NCBI GenBank assembly: GCA_934754775.1
Contig: CAKVIM010000009.1
Location: 1 to 64,000 of the forward strand
DNA: 64,000 bases
Source: an uncultured Candidatus Melainabacteria bacterium
Lineage (GTDB): Bacteria; Cyanobacteriota; Vampirovibrionia; Gastranaerophilales; Gastranaerophilaceae
Direction of reading: 5' to 3'
Each line of letters starts with the position of its first letter. Position 1 is the first letter of the stretch. Below, piece by piece: positions 45,513 to 55,000 of the stretch. The position numbers and the translations under genes are program-made. The notes below the pieces were generated by a model, which was not told the DNA's origin, did no database searches, and saw nothing but the letters and a program-made list of their open reading frames with translations.

Positions 45513-45902
45513 CTACTTCTCCTTATCGAATTTATTGCCAACAACTTTGCACTCAACCGTTCCGTCTTCTTTTATGAAATAATATAAAGGATCAATACAT
45601 TCTGCTCCGTCGTAATTAATAAAACGTGTAGCAAAAGTTCCTTTAAAGAAAACGATTCCACATTTAGACTCACCTTCGAGTATATCGCCTTTCCAAAGTT
45701 CATTGCCTTCACAATCTTTTAGTCCTGTATACATACAGACGGTAGACGGTTCAATTAAGACCGCTTCATTACGATTAAGTAAAGAGTCATTCTGTCTGTC
45801 CTCAATGATGTATGTATTACCATTCTCTTTGTAGTAATAACCGTAAACCCATTTCCCATTATCAAGGCGTTTAGCCTTGAATTTAATATTTTCTATTTTC
45901 AT
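45513..45902 (-). CDS. YopX-like phage protein
   Basis: 129 residues. KFKAKRLDNGKWVYGYYYK, MYTGLKDCEGNELWKGDIL and the end KVVGNKFD are the YopX / TIGR01671 family pattern, widespread in phages, function unknown. A second member is at 49058-49648. Confidence 0.8.
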   Translation of the reverse strand: MKIENIKFKAKRLDNGKWVYGYYYKENGNTYIIEDRQNDSLLNRNEAVLIEPSTVCMYTGLKDCEGNELWKGDILEGESKCGIVFFKGTFATRFINYDGAECIDPLYYFIKEDGTVECKVVGNKFDKEK

Positions 45903-45911
45903 AAGCTATAA

Positions 45912-46181
45912 TTATTTAAGTTCTACAGGAGAATCCACCCAAGACAACTCTCTTCCAATAAGCTTGTTAATAGTACCTTTAGGCAATTCTATTGAATGTC
46001 CCAGATAATAGGCATTACCTGTATCTTCATTACGCCCATCATGTTTAGGATACCACTTTTTGTGATTTTCACCGACGTATGTACCCCATACATGGTTTAT
46101 ATCTTTCTGTGTATTACCTCTGAACGGCTTTACATCGAAAATCTTTTCTGTACCGTCTTTATCTACTGCAAGCCATACCAT
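45912..46181 (-). CDS. Hypothetical accessory protein
   Basis: 89 residues, beta-rich (VWLAVDKDGTEKIFDVKPFR), ending with a conserved-looking ELSWVDSPVEL. Resembles small proteins of unknown function in Bacteroides phage early operons. 9 bp before the YopX-like gene. Confidence 0.6.
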   Translation of the reverse strand: MVWLAVDKDGTEKIFDVKPFRGNTQKDINHVWGTYVGENHKKWYPKHDGRNEDTGNAYYLGHSIELPKGTINKLIGRELSWVDSPVELK

Positions 46182-46183
46182 AG

Positions 46184-46405
46184 CTATATTTTTTTTAGTT
46201 TTATCTTTATTGCCTTCAAATTTCTTTCATCTCCATCCCAAAAGCATGAACGTCTAAGATAGAAAGGCTGACCTTTAAGCCAAGGGAACTTATCATAGAA
46301 AGCCTTCCATTTAGCCTTTCCTGCCTTCAAAGAAGGCACTTCTATACAGCTTCTAACATAGCAGCTACCAAAGACTAATGTATTATCACAAACATCTTTA
46401 TCCAT
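46184..46405 (-). CDS. Hypothetical small protein
   Basis: 73 residues with three Cys and a basic C-terminus (RNLKAIKIKLKKI). Tight spacing to both neighbours. Function unknown. Confidence 0.55.
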   Translation of the reverse strand: MDKDVCDNTLVFGSCYVRSCIEVPSLKAGKAKWKAFYDKFPWLKGQPFYLRRSCFWDGDERNLKAIKIKLKKI

Positions 46406-46407
46406 AA

Positions 46408-46815
46408 CTATTCCTCCTTAATTCCAAATGGAGTGCCATCGTAGAAAGTGTTGTCTTGATAACTATTTTTTGAAGCCAACAGGATGGAGCTACCATCCTT
46501 ATCTGCCAAGCCTACATAATAGTCATTAACATAAACGATATTAAAATATCCTTCTTTGCATTTTATCCACCCAAACGGCTGATGTTTCAGCATTTCCTTC
46601 CAACACTCTTCTGCATTGGCAAAAGGTCGGTACCCAGGCTTTGGCTTAATGCGATACTCCCTTTTATTTGAAAACGAAAAAGCGTCCATTTCCAACCAAC
46701 CATTAGAAAATTCTAAACCTCTTATGGTACATGGTTTTAATCTACACTCTATGGACTCTCCTGCGGCAAATGCCTGAATAATAGACAATAGATCTGCTGC
46801 TTCTTTACGATTCAT
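46408..46815 (-). CDS. Hypothetical accessory protein
   Basis: 135 residues, starting MNRKEAADLLSIIQAFAAGE; contains YRIKPKPGYRPFANAEECW, a stretch found in small Bacteroides phage proteins of unknown function. Spaced 2 bp from neighbours in the operon. Confidence 0.6.
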   Translation of the reverse strand: MNRKEAADLLSIIQAFAAGESIECRLKPCTIRGLEFSNGWLEMDAFSFSNKREYRIKPKPGYRPFANAEECWKEMLKHQPFGWIKCKEGYFNIVYVNDYYVGLADKDGSSILLASKNSYQDNTFYDGTPFGIKEE

Positions 46816-46817
46816 AG

Positions 46818-47027
46818 TTATTTTCCTTTCATTTTGTTAATTGCTTTCAATCTCCTACGTTCTTTTCTATTGAGGACACGAGGTATATCAGCATCGAAGT
46901 TTTCTTTGTTGTCAATCTTCTCGTTGGCAGTATCAAAGTCTGTTTGTTGATAATTATTTTGAAGTGCTTCTATCAAAGTATCTAAACCTAAATCATGAAA
47001 ATTGTGAATATTCGTTTGTTGTGGCAT
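46818..47027 (-). CDS. Hypothetical small protein with basic tail
   Basis: 69 residues; acidic Asn/Gln-rich first part and a basic end (RKERRRLKAINKMKGK). 2 bp before the next gene and 2 bp after the disrupted acetyltransferase frame. Function unknown. Confidence 0.55.
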   Translation of the reverse strand: MPQQTNIHNFHDLGLDTLIEALQNNYQQTDFDTANEKIDNKENFDADIPRVLNRKERRRLKAINKMKGK

Positions 47028-47029
47028 GT

Positions 47030-47383
47030 TTATCCCTCCAATTCTTTTATTAGTAAATTACTTCCCTTACCAAATGGCTTATAACCATTTTTCAGATATC
47101 ACTTTAAAACAAAACTCTCGGATTCATGTTTATTAAATTCCAATCCGATTGTCTTCACTCCGTTCAACTTAGCTTGCTGTTCTGATAGTTGTAATAGGCG
47201 TTGTGCAACACCATTTCTTCTATGATTATTATCTACAAAGAGTGCATATATTAGAGCATCAGCTTTGCCGAAAATATCACTAACATATAGTGGAATGGAT
47301 ATTTGAACCGGACCATGATTCTCTTCATCAGTTATTAAAATCCTGATTTCGTCCTTCCATTTCTGCTTTTGTATCATAATCAA
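47030..47383 (-). pseudogene. GNAT acetyltransferase interrupted by an in-frame TGA
   Basis: The frame has the GNAT acetyl-CoA region (LFVDNNHRRNGVAQRLLQL) and is open for 94 codons. Codon 95 (47099-47101) is TGA where the family has Trp; the frame then continues with YLKNGYKPFGKG... to TAA at 47030-47032, exactly the expected GNAT end. So it is either a nonsense mutation of TGG or a read-through. The C-terminal strand it cuts off usually completes the fold, so the short form is probably inactive. Confidence 0.75.
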
Positions 47384-47438
47384 TCCTTTAATGTCAAAAT
47401 AAGCTCATCCTTTTTGACTGAGCTTTTTGTGCCGTGGG

Positions 47439-48479
47439 TTATTCGTTTACTTCTGTAAACACACCATCAATTAATTGATAATATGTATCAGCTTTGATGT
47501 TTTCTCCATCAACATATTCAGTCTTTACGCAAACAGGAACGTAACGACCTTTTCCTTCGCTATATACCCATTCAGAAAGAGTAATCCATGAACCTATTTT
47601 TGCTTTTGCCATAGCTTTACAGCCAGCACACATAATTACAGAATCTGAGCCTGTACTATCAATCTTAGCAAACTTGCCCGAAGAGCTTATTTGAGCAAAG
47701 TCGCCAAAAGAACCTATCTTAGCTAAGTCACCCGAAGAGCCTATTTGAGCAAAGTTGCCCAAAGAGCCTATCTGGGCACAGTTACCGCTCGAGCCTATCT
47801 CAACAGAATCACCGCTCGAACCTATCTTAACAGATTTACCACTCGAACCTATCTTGGCATAGTCACCACTTGAACCTATCTGAGCATAGTTACTGCTTGA
47901 ACCTATCTGAGCATAGTCACCGCTCGAACCTATCTTGGCAGAGTAACCGCTCGAACCTATTAGAGTATAGTTACCGCTCGAACCTATATTAGCATAGGGA
48001 CCACTCGAACCTATCCAAGCATAGTCGCCGATCGAACCTATCTGAGCAAAATCGTCGCTCGAACCTATCCGAGCAGAATCGACGCTCGAACCTATCTGCT
48101 TTCTTTTTTCGCCATTATCACTAAGAAAGGTGCCTGTTTTTGCCTGGGATAGCGATGTGATGTCTTTTAGCCATTCTATTCCTATATTTATGATGTCGGC
48201 AAGTTTCAGTTCTGCATTGATTCTAATGCATGAAGAACAGACCTTAGTAGTGTCTTCGTCTCTATCAATGTAACCAGATTGCTCTACCTCTGCGAAACGA
48301 GATGTTAACATGTCGTAGGAGTCAAAAACCTCTAATGGAGATTCACAAGCGTGAAAACCTCTTATGCCACATTCTATATGTACTTTCGTTTCGTATTCTT
48401 TACCAACTTCATACTGAAAACTTTTACAAGAAAGTGAAGAATCGAATGCCTTATATGATTTTATAATTGTTTCTTTCAT
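47439..48479 (-). CDS. DUF7666-like protein with 9-residue beta-solenoid repeats
   Basis: 346 residues. The N-terminal 110 residues (KSYKAFDSSLSCKSFQYEVG, then CGIRGFHACESPLEV) match a domain of phage and bacterial proteins usually followed by short tandem repeats. Residues 129-281 hold about 17 copies of a nonapeptide with consensus IGSSGDYAQ, predicted to wind into a narrow solenoid. The last 65 residues form a small domain. Alternating hydrophobic positions suggest a structural or DNA-mimic scaffold, but function is unknown. Confidence 0.75.
   Translation of the reverse strand: MKETIIKSYKAFDSSLSCKSFQYEVGKEYETKVHIECGIRGFHACESPLEVFDSYDMLTSRFAEVEQSGYIDRDEDTTKVCSSCIRINAELKLADIINIGIEWLKDITSLSQAKTGTFLSDNGEKRKQIGSSVDSARIGSSDDFAQIGSIGDYAWIGSSGPYANIGSSGNYTLIGSSGYSAKIGSSGDYAQIGSSSNYAQIGSSGDYAKIGSSGKSVKIGSSGDSVEIGSSGNCAQIGSLGNFAQIGSSGDLAKIGSFGDFAQISSSGKFAKIDSTGSDSVIMCAGCKAMAKAKIGSWITLSEWVYSEGKGRYVPVCVKTEYVDGENIKADTYYQLIDGVFTEVNE
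47637..48095 (-). repeat. Tandem 27-bp repeats coding for nonapeptides
   Basis: About 17 units of 27 bp encoding IGSSGDYAQ-like nonapeptides. Most variation is at the sixth to ninth residue, while IGSSG is kept. The unit number could vary by slippage. Confidence 0.85.
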
Positions 48480-48524
48480 AATTATATTACTTATTGTAAA
48501 ACAATATTTGTACTTTATAACCTT

Positions 48525-48728
48525 TTAGAATAGATCTTCTATATACAAACAACAATTAACCTCAAAATCACTACTTTTTAATGATGAAAAAGACCAACCG
48601 CTATCAAGGAAGGTAGCCGTTACGTATTCAGAAAAATCTGCCAAAGAGTCTGGATATGTATAAGTAACTTTTACTAAACAAGGCGCTCCTTTTTTAGGAG
48701 GTTGAGAAGGTGCGTGCCATAGCTTCAT
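48525..48728 (-). CDS. Hypothetical small protein
   Basis: 67 residues (MKLWHAPSQPPKKGAPCLVK), with a beta-rich body like DUF551-type small phage proteins. Directly abuts the next 44-residue gene. Function unknown. Confidence 0.55.
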   Translation of the reverse strand: MKLWHAPSQPPKKGAPCLVKVTYTYPDSLADFSEYVTATFLDSGWSFSSLKSSDFEVNCCLYIEDLF

Positions 48729-48863
48729 TTAAAAATACATAATAGCAGTTGTTTCTGCAACATAGAGATTTTCAATGCGCCTACGTTCGGCAAGTGTAAG
48801 TTTGGGCCACTCTTTTTTAAAAACTTCAAATGCCGATAAACTTTTATCATTACTATCTTCCAT
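48729..48863 (-). CDS. Very small protein
   Basis: 44 residues (MEDSNDKSLSAFEVFKKEWP...), acidic then basic, with a helical FKKEWPKLTLAERRRIENLY core. Stop abuts the start of 48525-48728. Coding supported by position in a dense operon only. Confidence 0.5.
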   Translation of the reverse strand: MEDSNDKSLSAFEVFKKEWPKLTLAERRRIENLYVAETTAIMYF

Positions 48864-48898
48864 ATATATAATAGGTTTATTGTTTTAATCTATACTTA

Positions 48899-49030
48899 TT
48901 ACAAAGATTGCGCAAGATGTTCCTTAACCAAATAGTCATTACAATCCTTTGGAATATGATCTGCTAAATCTTGCCAATAGCAATTATTGTCATAATAACA
49001 GCTTTGACACTTCTGAATTTTTGGATTCAT
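48899..49030 (-). CDS. Very small Cys-containing protein
   Basis: 43 residues (MNPKIQKCQSCYYDNNCYWQ...), four Cys (CxxC plus two), possibly zinc-binding. No overlap with neighbours; coding support is moderate. Confidence 0.5.
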   Translation of the reverse strand: MNPKIQKCQSCYYDNNCYWQDLADHIPKDCNDYLVKEHLAQSL

Positions 49031-49057
49031 ATTTTTTGTCATTATGAGAAAACTTCT

Positions 49058-49648
49058 CTACTTACATCGATTCTTTAAGAGGTCTTCTATAATTTTGTTA
49101 TCAAACTTATTACCCACCACCTTATACTTAAAGTTTTTATTAGAAAGAATAGAGCCTAAAACATTCATAGTTGGCATAGCATTAGCACTTTGAAGAGCAA
49201 CAAGACTAAAACAAGCCATTTCTTCATTCCAAACAACTTCCGTGATTGACTTTGTTGTTTGATTTTGGATATAATCATGCTCATAGATATCTCTACCATC
49301 ACAATCTTTCAAGCCTGTAAATTGTCCGACAGTCTCAGGCTTAACCATGCGGTAGTCTATCCATGTAGCTGAGTTATCTATTTCTAACAGAAACAAAGTA
49401 TCATTCTTAACAGATGAAACCAAGATACCTTCGCCCCATTTGTCTTCACCTGCAAATTTCGCTCTAAATTTAATAGTTCTCATTTTATTTTGTTTTTTAG
49501 TTATTAATTCATATCGTTGCCATCCTGCAGCCCAATCTACAGGTGCTGGATTACAACAACGAAAAGAGGTATTCACATTATATAAAGCAGCGCGAAACAT
49601 ATCAAGCTCCTCATTTGTGAAAGGACAATCCTTGTTTACTCGCTTCAT
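49058..49648 (-). CDS. YopX-like protein with an extra N-terminal segment
   Basis: 196 residues. Residues 56-196 are a complete YopX/TIGR01671 protein (MRTIKFRAKFAGEDKWGEGI, QFTGLKDCDGRDIYEHDYI, KVVGNKFD). Residues 1-55 (MKRVNKDCPFTNEELDMFRA) look like a separate small protein fused in frame; the internal ATG at 49481-49483 could start the YopX part alone. Starts with ATGA overlap to the upstream small gene. Confidence 0.7.
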   Translation of the reverse strand: MKRVNKDCPFTNEELDMFRAALYNVNTSFRCCNPAPVDWAAGWQRYELITKKQNKMRTIKFRAKFAGEDKWGEGILVSSVKNDTLFLLEIDNSATWIDYRMVKPETVGQFTGLKDCDGRDIYEHDYIQNQTTKSITEVVWNEEMACFSLVALQSANAMPTMNVLGSILSNKNFKYKVVGNKFDNKIIEDLLKNRCK

Positions 49649-49785
49649 TTTCGTTTTTTTATTCTTTGTTTCTTTGGTCTTCGTTTTGAATTTTGAAGAG
49701 ATTGCCCAAAATATTTTGGACCGCTAAAAACTAAAATACTTTGATGCCTCAATCTTTCTAATTGCTCAATATATTCATAAATCAT
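49645..49785 (-). CDS. Very small basic protein
   Basis: 46 residues (MIYEYIEQLERLRHQSILVF...) ending in a Lys/Arg-rich tail. ATGA overlap with the next gene supports translation. Function unknown. Confidence 0.5.
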   Translation of the reverse strand: MIYEYIEQLERLRHQSILVFSGPKYFGQSLQNSKRRPKKQRIKKRK

Positions 49786-49809
49786 AGTTTTTCCAAATTA
49801 AAAAATGAA

Positions 49810-50040
49810 CTAATACAATCGTGCTCTACTATCGCTCATATCATCCATGGTTTTTACACGAAACCATTTTTTCGGTCTGTTTTTATTACTATAGACTGCA
49901 GCATAACCAATATATTTATGGCAAGCAAGGTGATAAGGCGAGATGCTACCGCCAAAAAACTCTGAACTTTCTTCGCGGCAACTATATTTGTTGTGGCAAT
50001 AAGATATACAATTATTGCATACTGGGGGGGTATGACTCAT
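49810..50040 (-). CDS. Small Cys-rich protein
   Basis: 76 residues with CNNCISYCHNKYSC and an additional Cys/His, likely metal-binding. A run of seven C on its sense strand (plus-strand G at 50024-50030) falls at codons 4-6; slippage there would abolish the protein. Confidence 0.55.
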   Translation of the reverse strand: MSHTPPVCNNCISYCHNKYSCREESSEFFGGSISPYHLACHKYIGYAAVYSNKNRPKKWFRVKTMDDMSDSRARLY

Positions 50041-50066
50041 AGTTTTGTCTCCTTTTATAATAATAT

Positions 50067-50210
50067 TTAGTCGGTTGTTTTCTTCTTTTTTAGAGTCTCA
50101 GACACAAGTAAAGCTCTCAAAGCTTTCAACTCTTTGCGGAGTTTTGCGTTCTCGCTTTGCAATTGCTTTACTTGATGTCTAAAACTCAATTCATCCAAAT
50201 CTTTATACAT
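50067..50210 (-). CDS. Very small coiled-coil protein
   Basis: 47 residues (MYKDLDELSFRHQVKQLQSE...) with heptad-spaced Leu and a Lys-rich end; a short leucine-zipper-type dimer. 9 bp after the clamp gene's stop side. Coding likely from composition. Confidence 0.55.
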   Translation of the reverse strand: MYKDLDELSFRHQVKQLQSENAKLRKELKALRALLVSETLKKKKTTD

Positions 50211-50219
50211 TATATTGGC

Positions 50220-51371
50220 TTATAAATTAAGCAACATAGGCATAATAAGTAGAGTAAGTCTACTGTCTTCGCTATCTTCCTCGACAATCATAGGTCTATC
50301 ACAAGAGATAAATGACAGCTTAACATTCTCGGTTTGAATATCAGACAACATGCTTAGCATGTGTTCTGCATGTACTCCTATAGACTCAGGCTTAGTCACT
50401 CCATTGATTAATACATAGTCGGTTGTCTCTTTTGCCTTATTGCCAAAGTCTATATCTTCTGCTTCAAGATCCAAAAACATCGGCTCAAAAGTCAACTTTG
50501 TTATATTAGAAGCTTGTGAAGCGAACAACTTGACAACCTTTAAAGATCTACGGAAAGCTGCCAGATTCAAGATTGCATATTTCTCGCAATTTTTAGGTAT
50601 CACAGCATTATAATTAGGGTATCTACCTTCCATTATTCTTGCAACAAGCAAAGTTGAACCCGAAATAACCTTTATAGCGGTATCAGATACCAAGATCTGA
50701 ATATCTTCTGCATCATCTACAACATGCTGCAACACTGCAACTACATTACGAGGAATATTAAAACCATACGTTCCTTCTTTGTCGTCTGCAGACTCACGAA
50801 CTATAATATTCCGATACATATTACATGAGTCTGTACCAACAACTGTAAGCATCGTAGGTGTTACATCTACACGCACACAACTTAAAATAGGTCGTGCAGA
50901 ATTATTATCTAAGTACTTAGAAGCTTCCTTTATATAAGAATAGAAACGTTTGCCAGAAGTCACAAGAGTATGCTCATACCATGAAAAAACGAGATTCGGA
51001 TAATTATCAGCTTCAAATATTGGCGTCACAAACTGCTTGGTCTTTCCATTCTCGTCAACAACACTAAAGGTAATGCGTGCCGACTCAAAAGAAACATCTA
51101 CAGAAACATCCTGATCCGGATAGGATTGAAGTACTGGCAAGATTCTTTCAGTAGGCAGGCAGAAATCTTTCCAGCCACCTTGCTCTATGCTAAGTTGCAA
51201 CGGTAATTCCAACCATCGTTCGGAATCAGAACCAATAACATGTATCTCACCATCTACCTGGTGGAAATACACGCAGCGCAATATAGGTAATGTTGTCTTT
51301 ACTCCTGCGCATGCAGCTCCAGCCTTTGCTAAAGCATTATATAATAATGTTGTATTAATTTTAAAAATCAT
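50220..51371 (-). CDS. dnaN: DNA polymerase III sliding clamp (beta) homologue
   Basis: 383 residues, full length for a bacterial beta clamp of three domains. The N-terminus (KINTTLLYNALAKAGAACAG), the repeating domain pattern and ASKYLDNNSARPILSCVRVD, NAVIPKNCEKYAILNLAAFR around the domain joins are typical. It would hold polymerase on DNA. No polymerase gene is in the window, so it probably works with the host polymerase. Lies 30 bp after the SSB-like gene. Confidence 0.88.
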   Translation of the reverse strand: MIFKINTTLLYNALAKAGAACAGVKTTLPILRCVYFHQVDGEIHVIGSDSERWLELPLQLSIEQGGWKDFCLPTERILPVLQSYPDQDVSVDVSFESARITFSVVDENGKTKQFVTPIFEADNYPNLVFSWYEHTLVTSGKRFYSYIKEASKYLDNNSARPILSCVRVDVTPTMLTVVGTDSCNMYRNIIVRESADDKEGTYGFNIPRNVVAVLQHVVDDAEDIQILVSDTAIKVISGSTLLVARIMEGRYPNYNAVIPKNCEKYAILNLAAFRRSLKVVKLFASQASNITKLTFEPMFLDLEAEDIDFGNKAKETTDYVLINGVTKPESIGVHAEHMLSMLSDIQTENVKLSFISCDRPMIVEEDSEDSRLTLLIMPMLLNL

Positions 51372-51401
51372 AATGATAATAATCTAAAGTTATGAGATTT
51401 T

Positions 51402-51995
51402 TTAGAATGGAAGGTCATCCTCATTGTTGCCCGATGTCTGCAGAGGATTACCATCAGCATCAAGTTGCGTAGATGGTTTCCAAGTCGTAGGAGCTGCTGC
51501 CTGAGCTTTAGGTGCTGGAGCACCAGCCAACTGGCCTTTAGGTTCGTGCATCCACACCGAAGTACAAAGAGTAATATTCGATTTCATTCCAACAAAAGCC
51601 TTCAACTCTTGTTTCTGTTGTTCTGTAAGAGTATCTGGATTCAACTCAGAATGTTGAGCAAAGTAGAGGGCTTTAGCGCGATCAGCCAACTGTTCGCGAT
51701 ATTCTTGTGTTAGCGACAAGCTTATTCTATGCGAAGGAACGTTGTATACCGTTATAGGTTCCCCTGCCTGTATTCTGTTCTTCTCCCACCATTTCACAAT
51801 ACCTTCGCTTGCTGGCCCCATATAAATATCCATATTCGCATGTGTCGAACCTCGTTTATCGACATTTACTTTAATTTGGTTCCAGTCAAGAGGAATACAA
51901 ATATACCCCCTCTTTGGAGCATCAGAATCAATACCCTCTAACAACTTAGCGCCGATAAGCGCCATTAAATCTAATTGTCCACTAAATGTTGCCAT
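51402..51995 (-). CDS. Single-stranded DNA-binding-like protein with SSB-type C-terminal tip
   Basis: 197 residues. The first 130 residues could form an OB-like fold (YICIPLDWNQIKVNVDKRGS); the rest is a flexible Ala/Pro/Gln-rich linker ending in EDDLPF, the acidic tip through which SSB recruits replication proteins. Gene position between clamp and primase-helicase supports a replication role. The OB fold itself is inferred. Confidence 0.68.
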   Translation of the reverse strand: MATFSGQLDLMALIGAKLLEGIDSDAPKRGYICIPLDWNQIKVNVDKRGSTHANMDIYMGPASEGIVKWWEKNRIQAGEPITVYNVPSHRISLSLTQEYREQLADRAKALYFAQHSELNPDTLTEQQKQELKAFVGMKSNITLCTSVWMHEPKGQLAGAPAPKAQAAAPTTWKPSTQLDADGNPLQTSGNNEDDLPF

Positions 51996-52029
51996 AGTTT
52001 TATTTTTTATGATTAATATTGTTTAATAA

Positions 52030-55000
52030 TTAAAACGGTAAATCTTTGTCATTAAGCTTAGATACCATAGACCCGTCGCCTGCAGGTAACACACCACTAA
52101 AGCCCGACGACCTCTTACCTTGCTTGAAGTCGGTATACGCTTTCCATCTTTCTCTCTCCTCATCAGTAAGCTCATAAGGATTACCGTCTTCGTCGAGTAT
52201 AGGATCAGGGTCAACTCCCTTAGCTATAAATGCCTTATATCTACGTTTTTGCTCTTCGTAGTCGGAAGGAATGTCAGGGTCATCCGCTTTATATATGAAG
52301 ATAACCTTACTATCTTCTATTTCACGTATTTTCTTAGCATGAACCGTAGGGTCATTCTCCCACTCTTTGCCTACGAAATAACTCTGTATCTTCCAAGCCT
52401 TCAAGCGGAAGGTGCCAGCCTTAAACGTATGAACAAAGCTGCCATCGCTACGCTGTCTTATCTGCGGAGGATTAACCACCATGTTATGGTCATTACAGAA
52501 TATCTCGACTTTCTTCCTGAACGAATCAGGCGAATATACAGACTCTCTCTTTTCGCTCGTATTGACAAAATCCATGTATTCGACGAAGCAAGAATCAATG
52601 TCAATAGGCACACCATACATTTGCTTATCCTCCATTCTGGCGAAGAAGTCTTTCTGCCACTCCATAAAGCTCTTGCCATATTCTTTTTCTTCCGATCGCT
52701 CGATAGCTTGCTCTGTAGGAATATTGATAATGGAATTATAACGCATTATCATCTGTACACCTATAGCGCATATATACGCTATCTGATTCCTACTGCTTGC
52801 AGATAGATCTTCAGGATTAGGCGTAAAATCCTTCATAATCTCTACAGGATATCGCGCTCGTTGGCTCTTCAATACGTTCTCTCCACAGAATCTGTCAGAG
52901 AAGCCGCACAAGGGAAAACGACGTGTGGTTGAATTTGACATGTCGTTAAGAGCATAATTGCTACTTATTATTAATCCTGGTGCCTCTTCGTGTGGCAAAG
53001 TTATTGGATTCTCAAACTTGCGTTGGTACTTAAAACCTCTCGTTACATAGTTGTAAAACGTCTGCATATTCTGCTTTTCCTTCAAGTCCTCAATATGGAC
53101 CACTCGATGATGGCGCGGTATCAATTCCGAAAACGCAAAAGATACTTCCTTCGTGGGAATTATGTTCTTCGCATCTACAGTGAGAATATAGCCACAACAC
53201 CCCATAAAGGTATTCACGAAAGTAGACTTACCCGAACCTCCTTGTGCCCTCTGCCCTTGCTGGATGCTATTCTCCATCAAATAAGGTGCGCAATACGAGG
53301 AATTACCATGGTAACGGAATAAGGGACGAGCCAAACAGAATAAGAGGTTTGCCAAGTGAGCATCTACTATAGCTATCTGGTCTTCGGTCAGATTTTCTCC
53401 TCGATGTTTTCTTTTTTTTTCTTCTTGCCAATATTCGTTGGCAAATCCTCGCAACACAAGCAACGGCGGCCACCAATCTTTTAATGGTCTGCCACGAAAA
53501 TCAAACTTCCATCGATACACCTTAGCCCATGCTTCAAGTCTATCCTCTTCTGCTTTTATTTGTTCCTCGGTATATACAGGTTTCCCGTCTTCAGTCTTTT
53601 GCGATTGCCAGGTTTCAATTTGCTCTTTTCGTTTTCGATATTCTGGGTTTTCCTCTATCGTAAATGGTACATTATTACCCAAAAATGGCGTATGATAATC
53701 CCATGGCAGCACCTCACTTCGATTCACAAAATGATTCAAGGAATTATATGCCACAGGTTGTATGCTGTCAGGCGTAATTCTTAGAGCGCAATTACGATAA
53801 TAGAAGTAATCAAGCTTCTCATTATATGCAGCTCTGTAGTCAATCTCTTGCAATGGCAAGCCATCAATGGTTTTATCACTGATTTCTCGTGCTTTTTCTA
53901 TTGCATCGCAAAGTTTCTCAAAGTCGGTGCTGTCTGGTCTTGCTACAGTTTTAGCATATTCACGCAAGCACTGTCTGGTAGCAGATACCATACTTTTTCT
54001 ATCCAATTCGTCAAAGAATGGAAAGTCTAAATGATAGAATCTACCAACCTTATCTATAGAGTCTTTGTTTTCTACCACACGGCAATAACCTTCTGAGGCC
54101 ATAAACTCCCAAATAGTGGCAGCATTAACGACCCAATAGTCATCTTTAGTTTCACCATTCTTATCTTTCTTTGCAACATGCTTTAATGGTGAAGAAGGCA
54201 AGGCAGATATGATTGATGAAAGAAAGAATCTGTTTATATCATAATCCGAGGTGAAAGCCTGCTCCTTATCCATTTTAAAAACAAGAAAGAAGTCGCGCAC
54301 GGAATTTACAGCATGCTGAAATATCCTTGAACGAGAGCAATGACCGCTAACATCAAAGAATGCTTCAGGTAACGCTGCACGATATATCTCACGATATTTT
54401 TTTCCTATCATCCTCGCCTCGCGAATACTTGCGGAATCGTTAGGGAATAAGGTGTATATACGATGAGCAAAACCGTGCATTTTACTATATTGGTGTGCTG
54501 AAAATGAAGTACTGGCGTAATTGAAACATACATGATAAGCCTTACCTGCATAATCCTTGCTGTTTGGATAGCTTGCAGACAACGCATTAAGGTGATAATA
54601 AGTGCAAATAGCATCAGCTATCGTCTTGCAAAATATTATATTGTCAGCCTTAATCTCGTGGGGTTCCATCGATACGGTTATTAGTTCTTGCTTACCGTTT
54701 TCTTTCACGTGCCACATTTCTTTAAGTGGACGATGGTCTTCTGTCAGTCCAAATTCTTTGAGAGCATCAAGATAGCCAGTATATTGTCCTACCTTATTTT
54801 TAGACCTCAATTCGAGAGAGCGAATGAAAACTTTATCGCCACCAAGCCAACGACCAACTTTAGTTGTCGTGATATCTTCGTTTTTTGAAAACACCACATT
54901 CGTGAAGCCGGGCATTCCTGGACGGAATACACAGCCTGTTTTCTCGTCGGCATCAGCAAAGCAAACAAACAAAGGATTAAATGGCGTAGATATTATCTTC

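Noticed and set aside
47099..47101. TGA read as Trp across the element (alternative code)
   Set aside because: Other genes, including the DGR target (5521-5523), end at TGA, and no further internal TGA was found in conserved genes.
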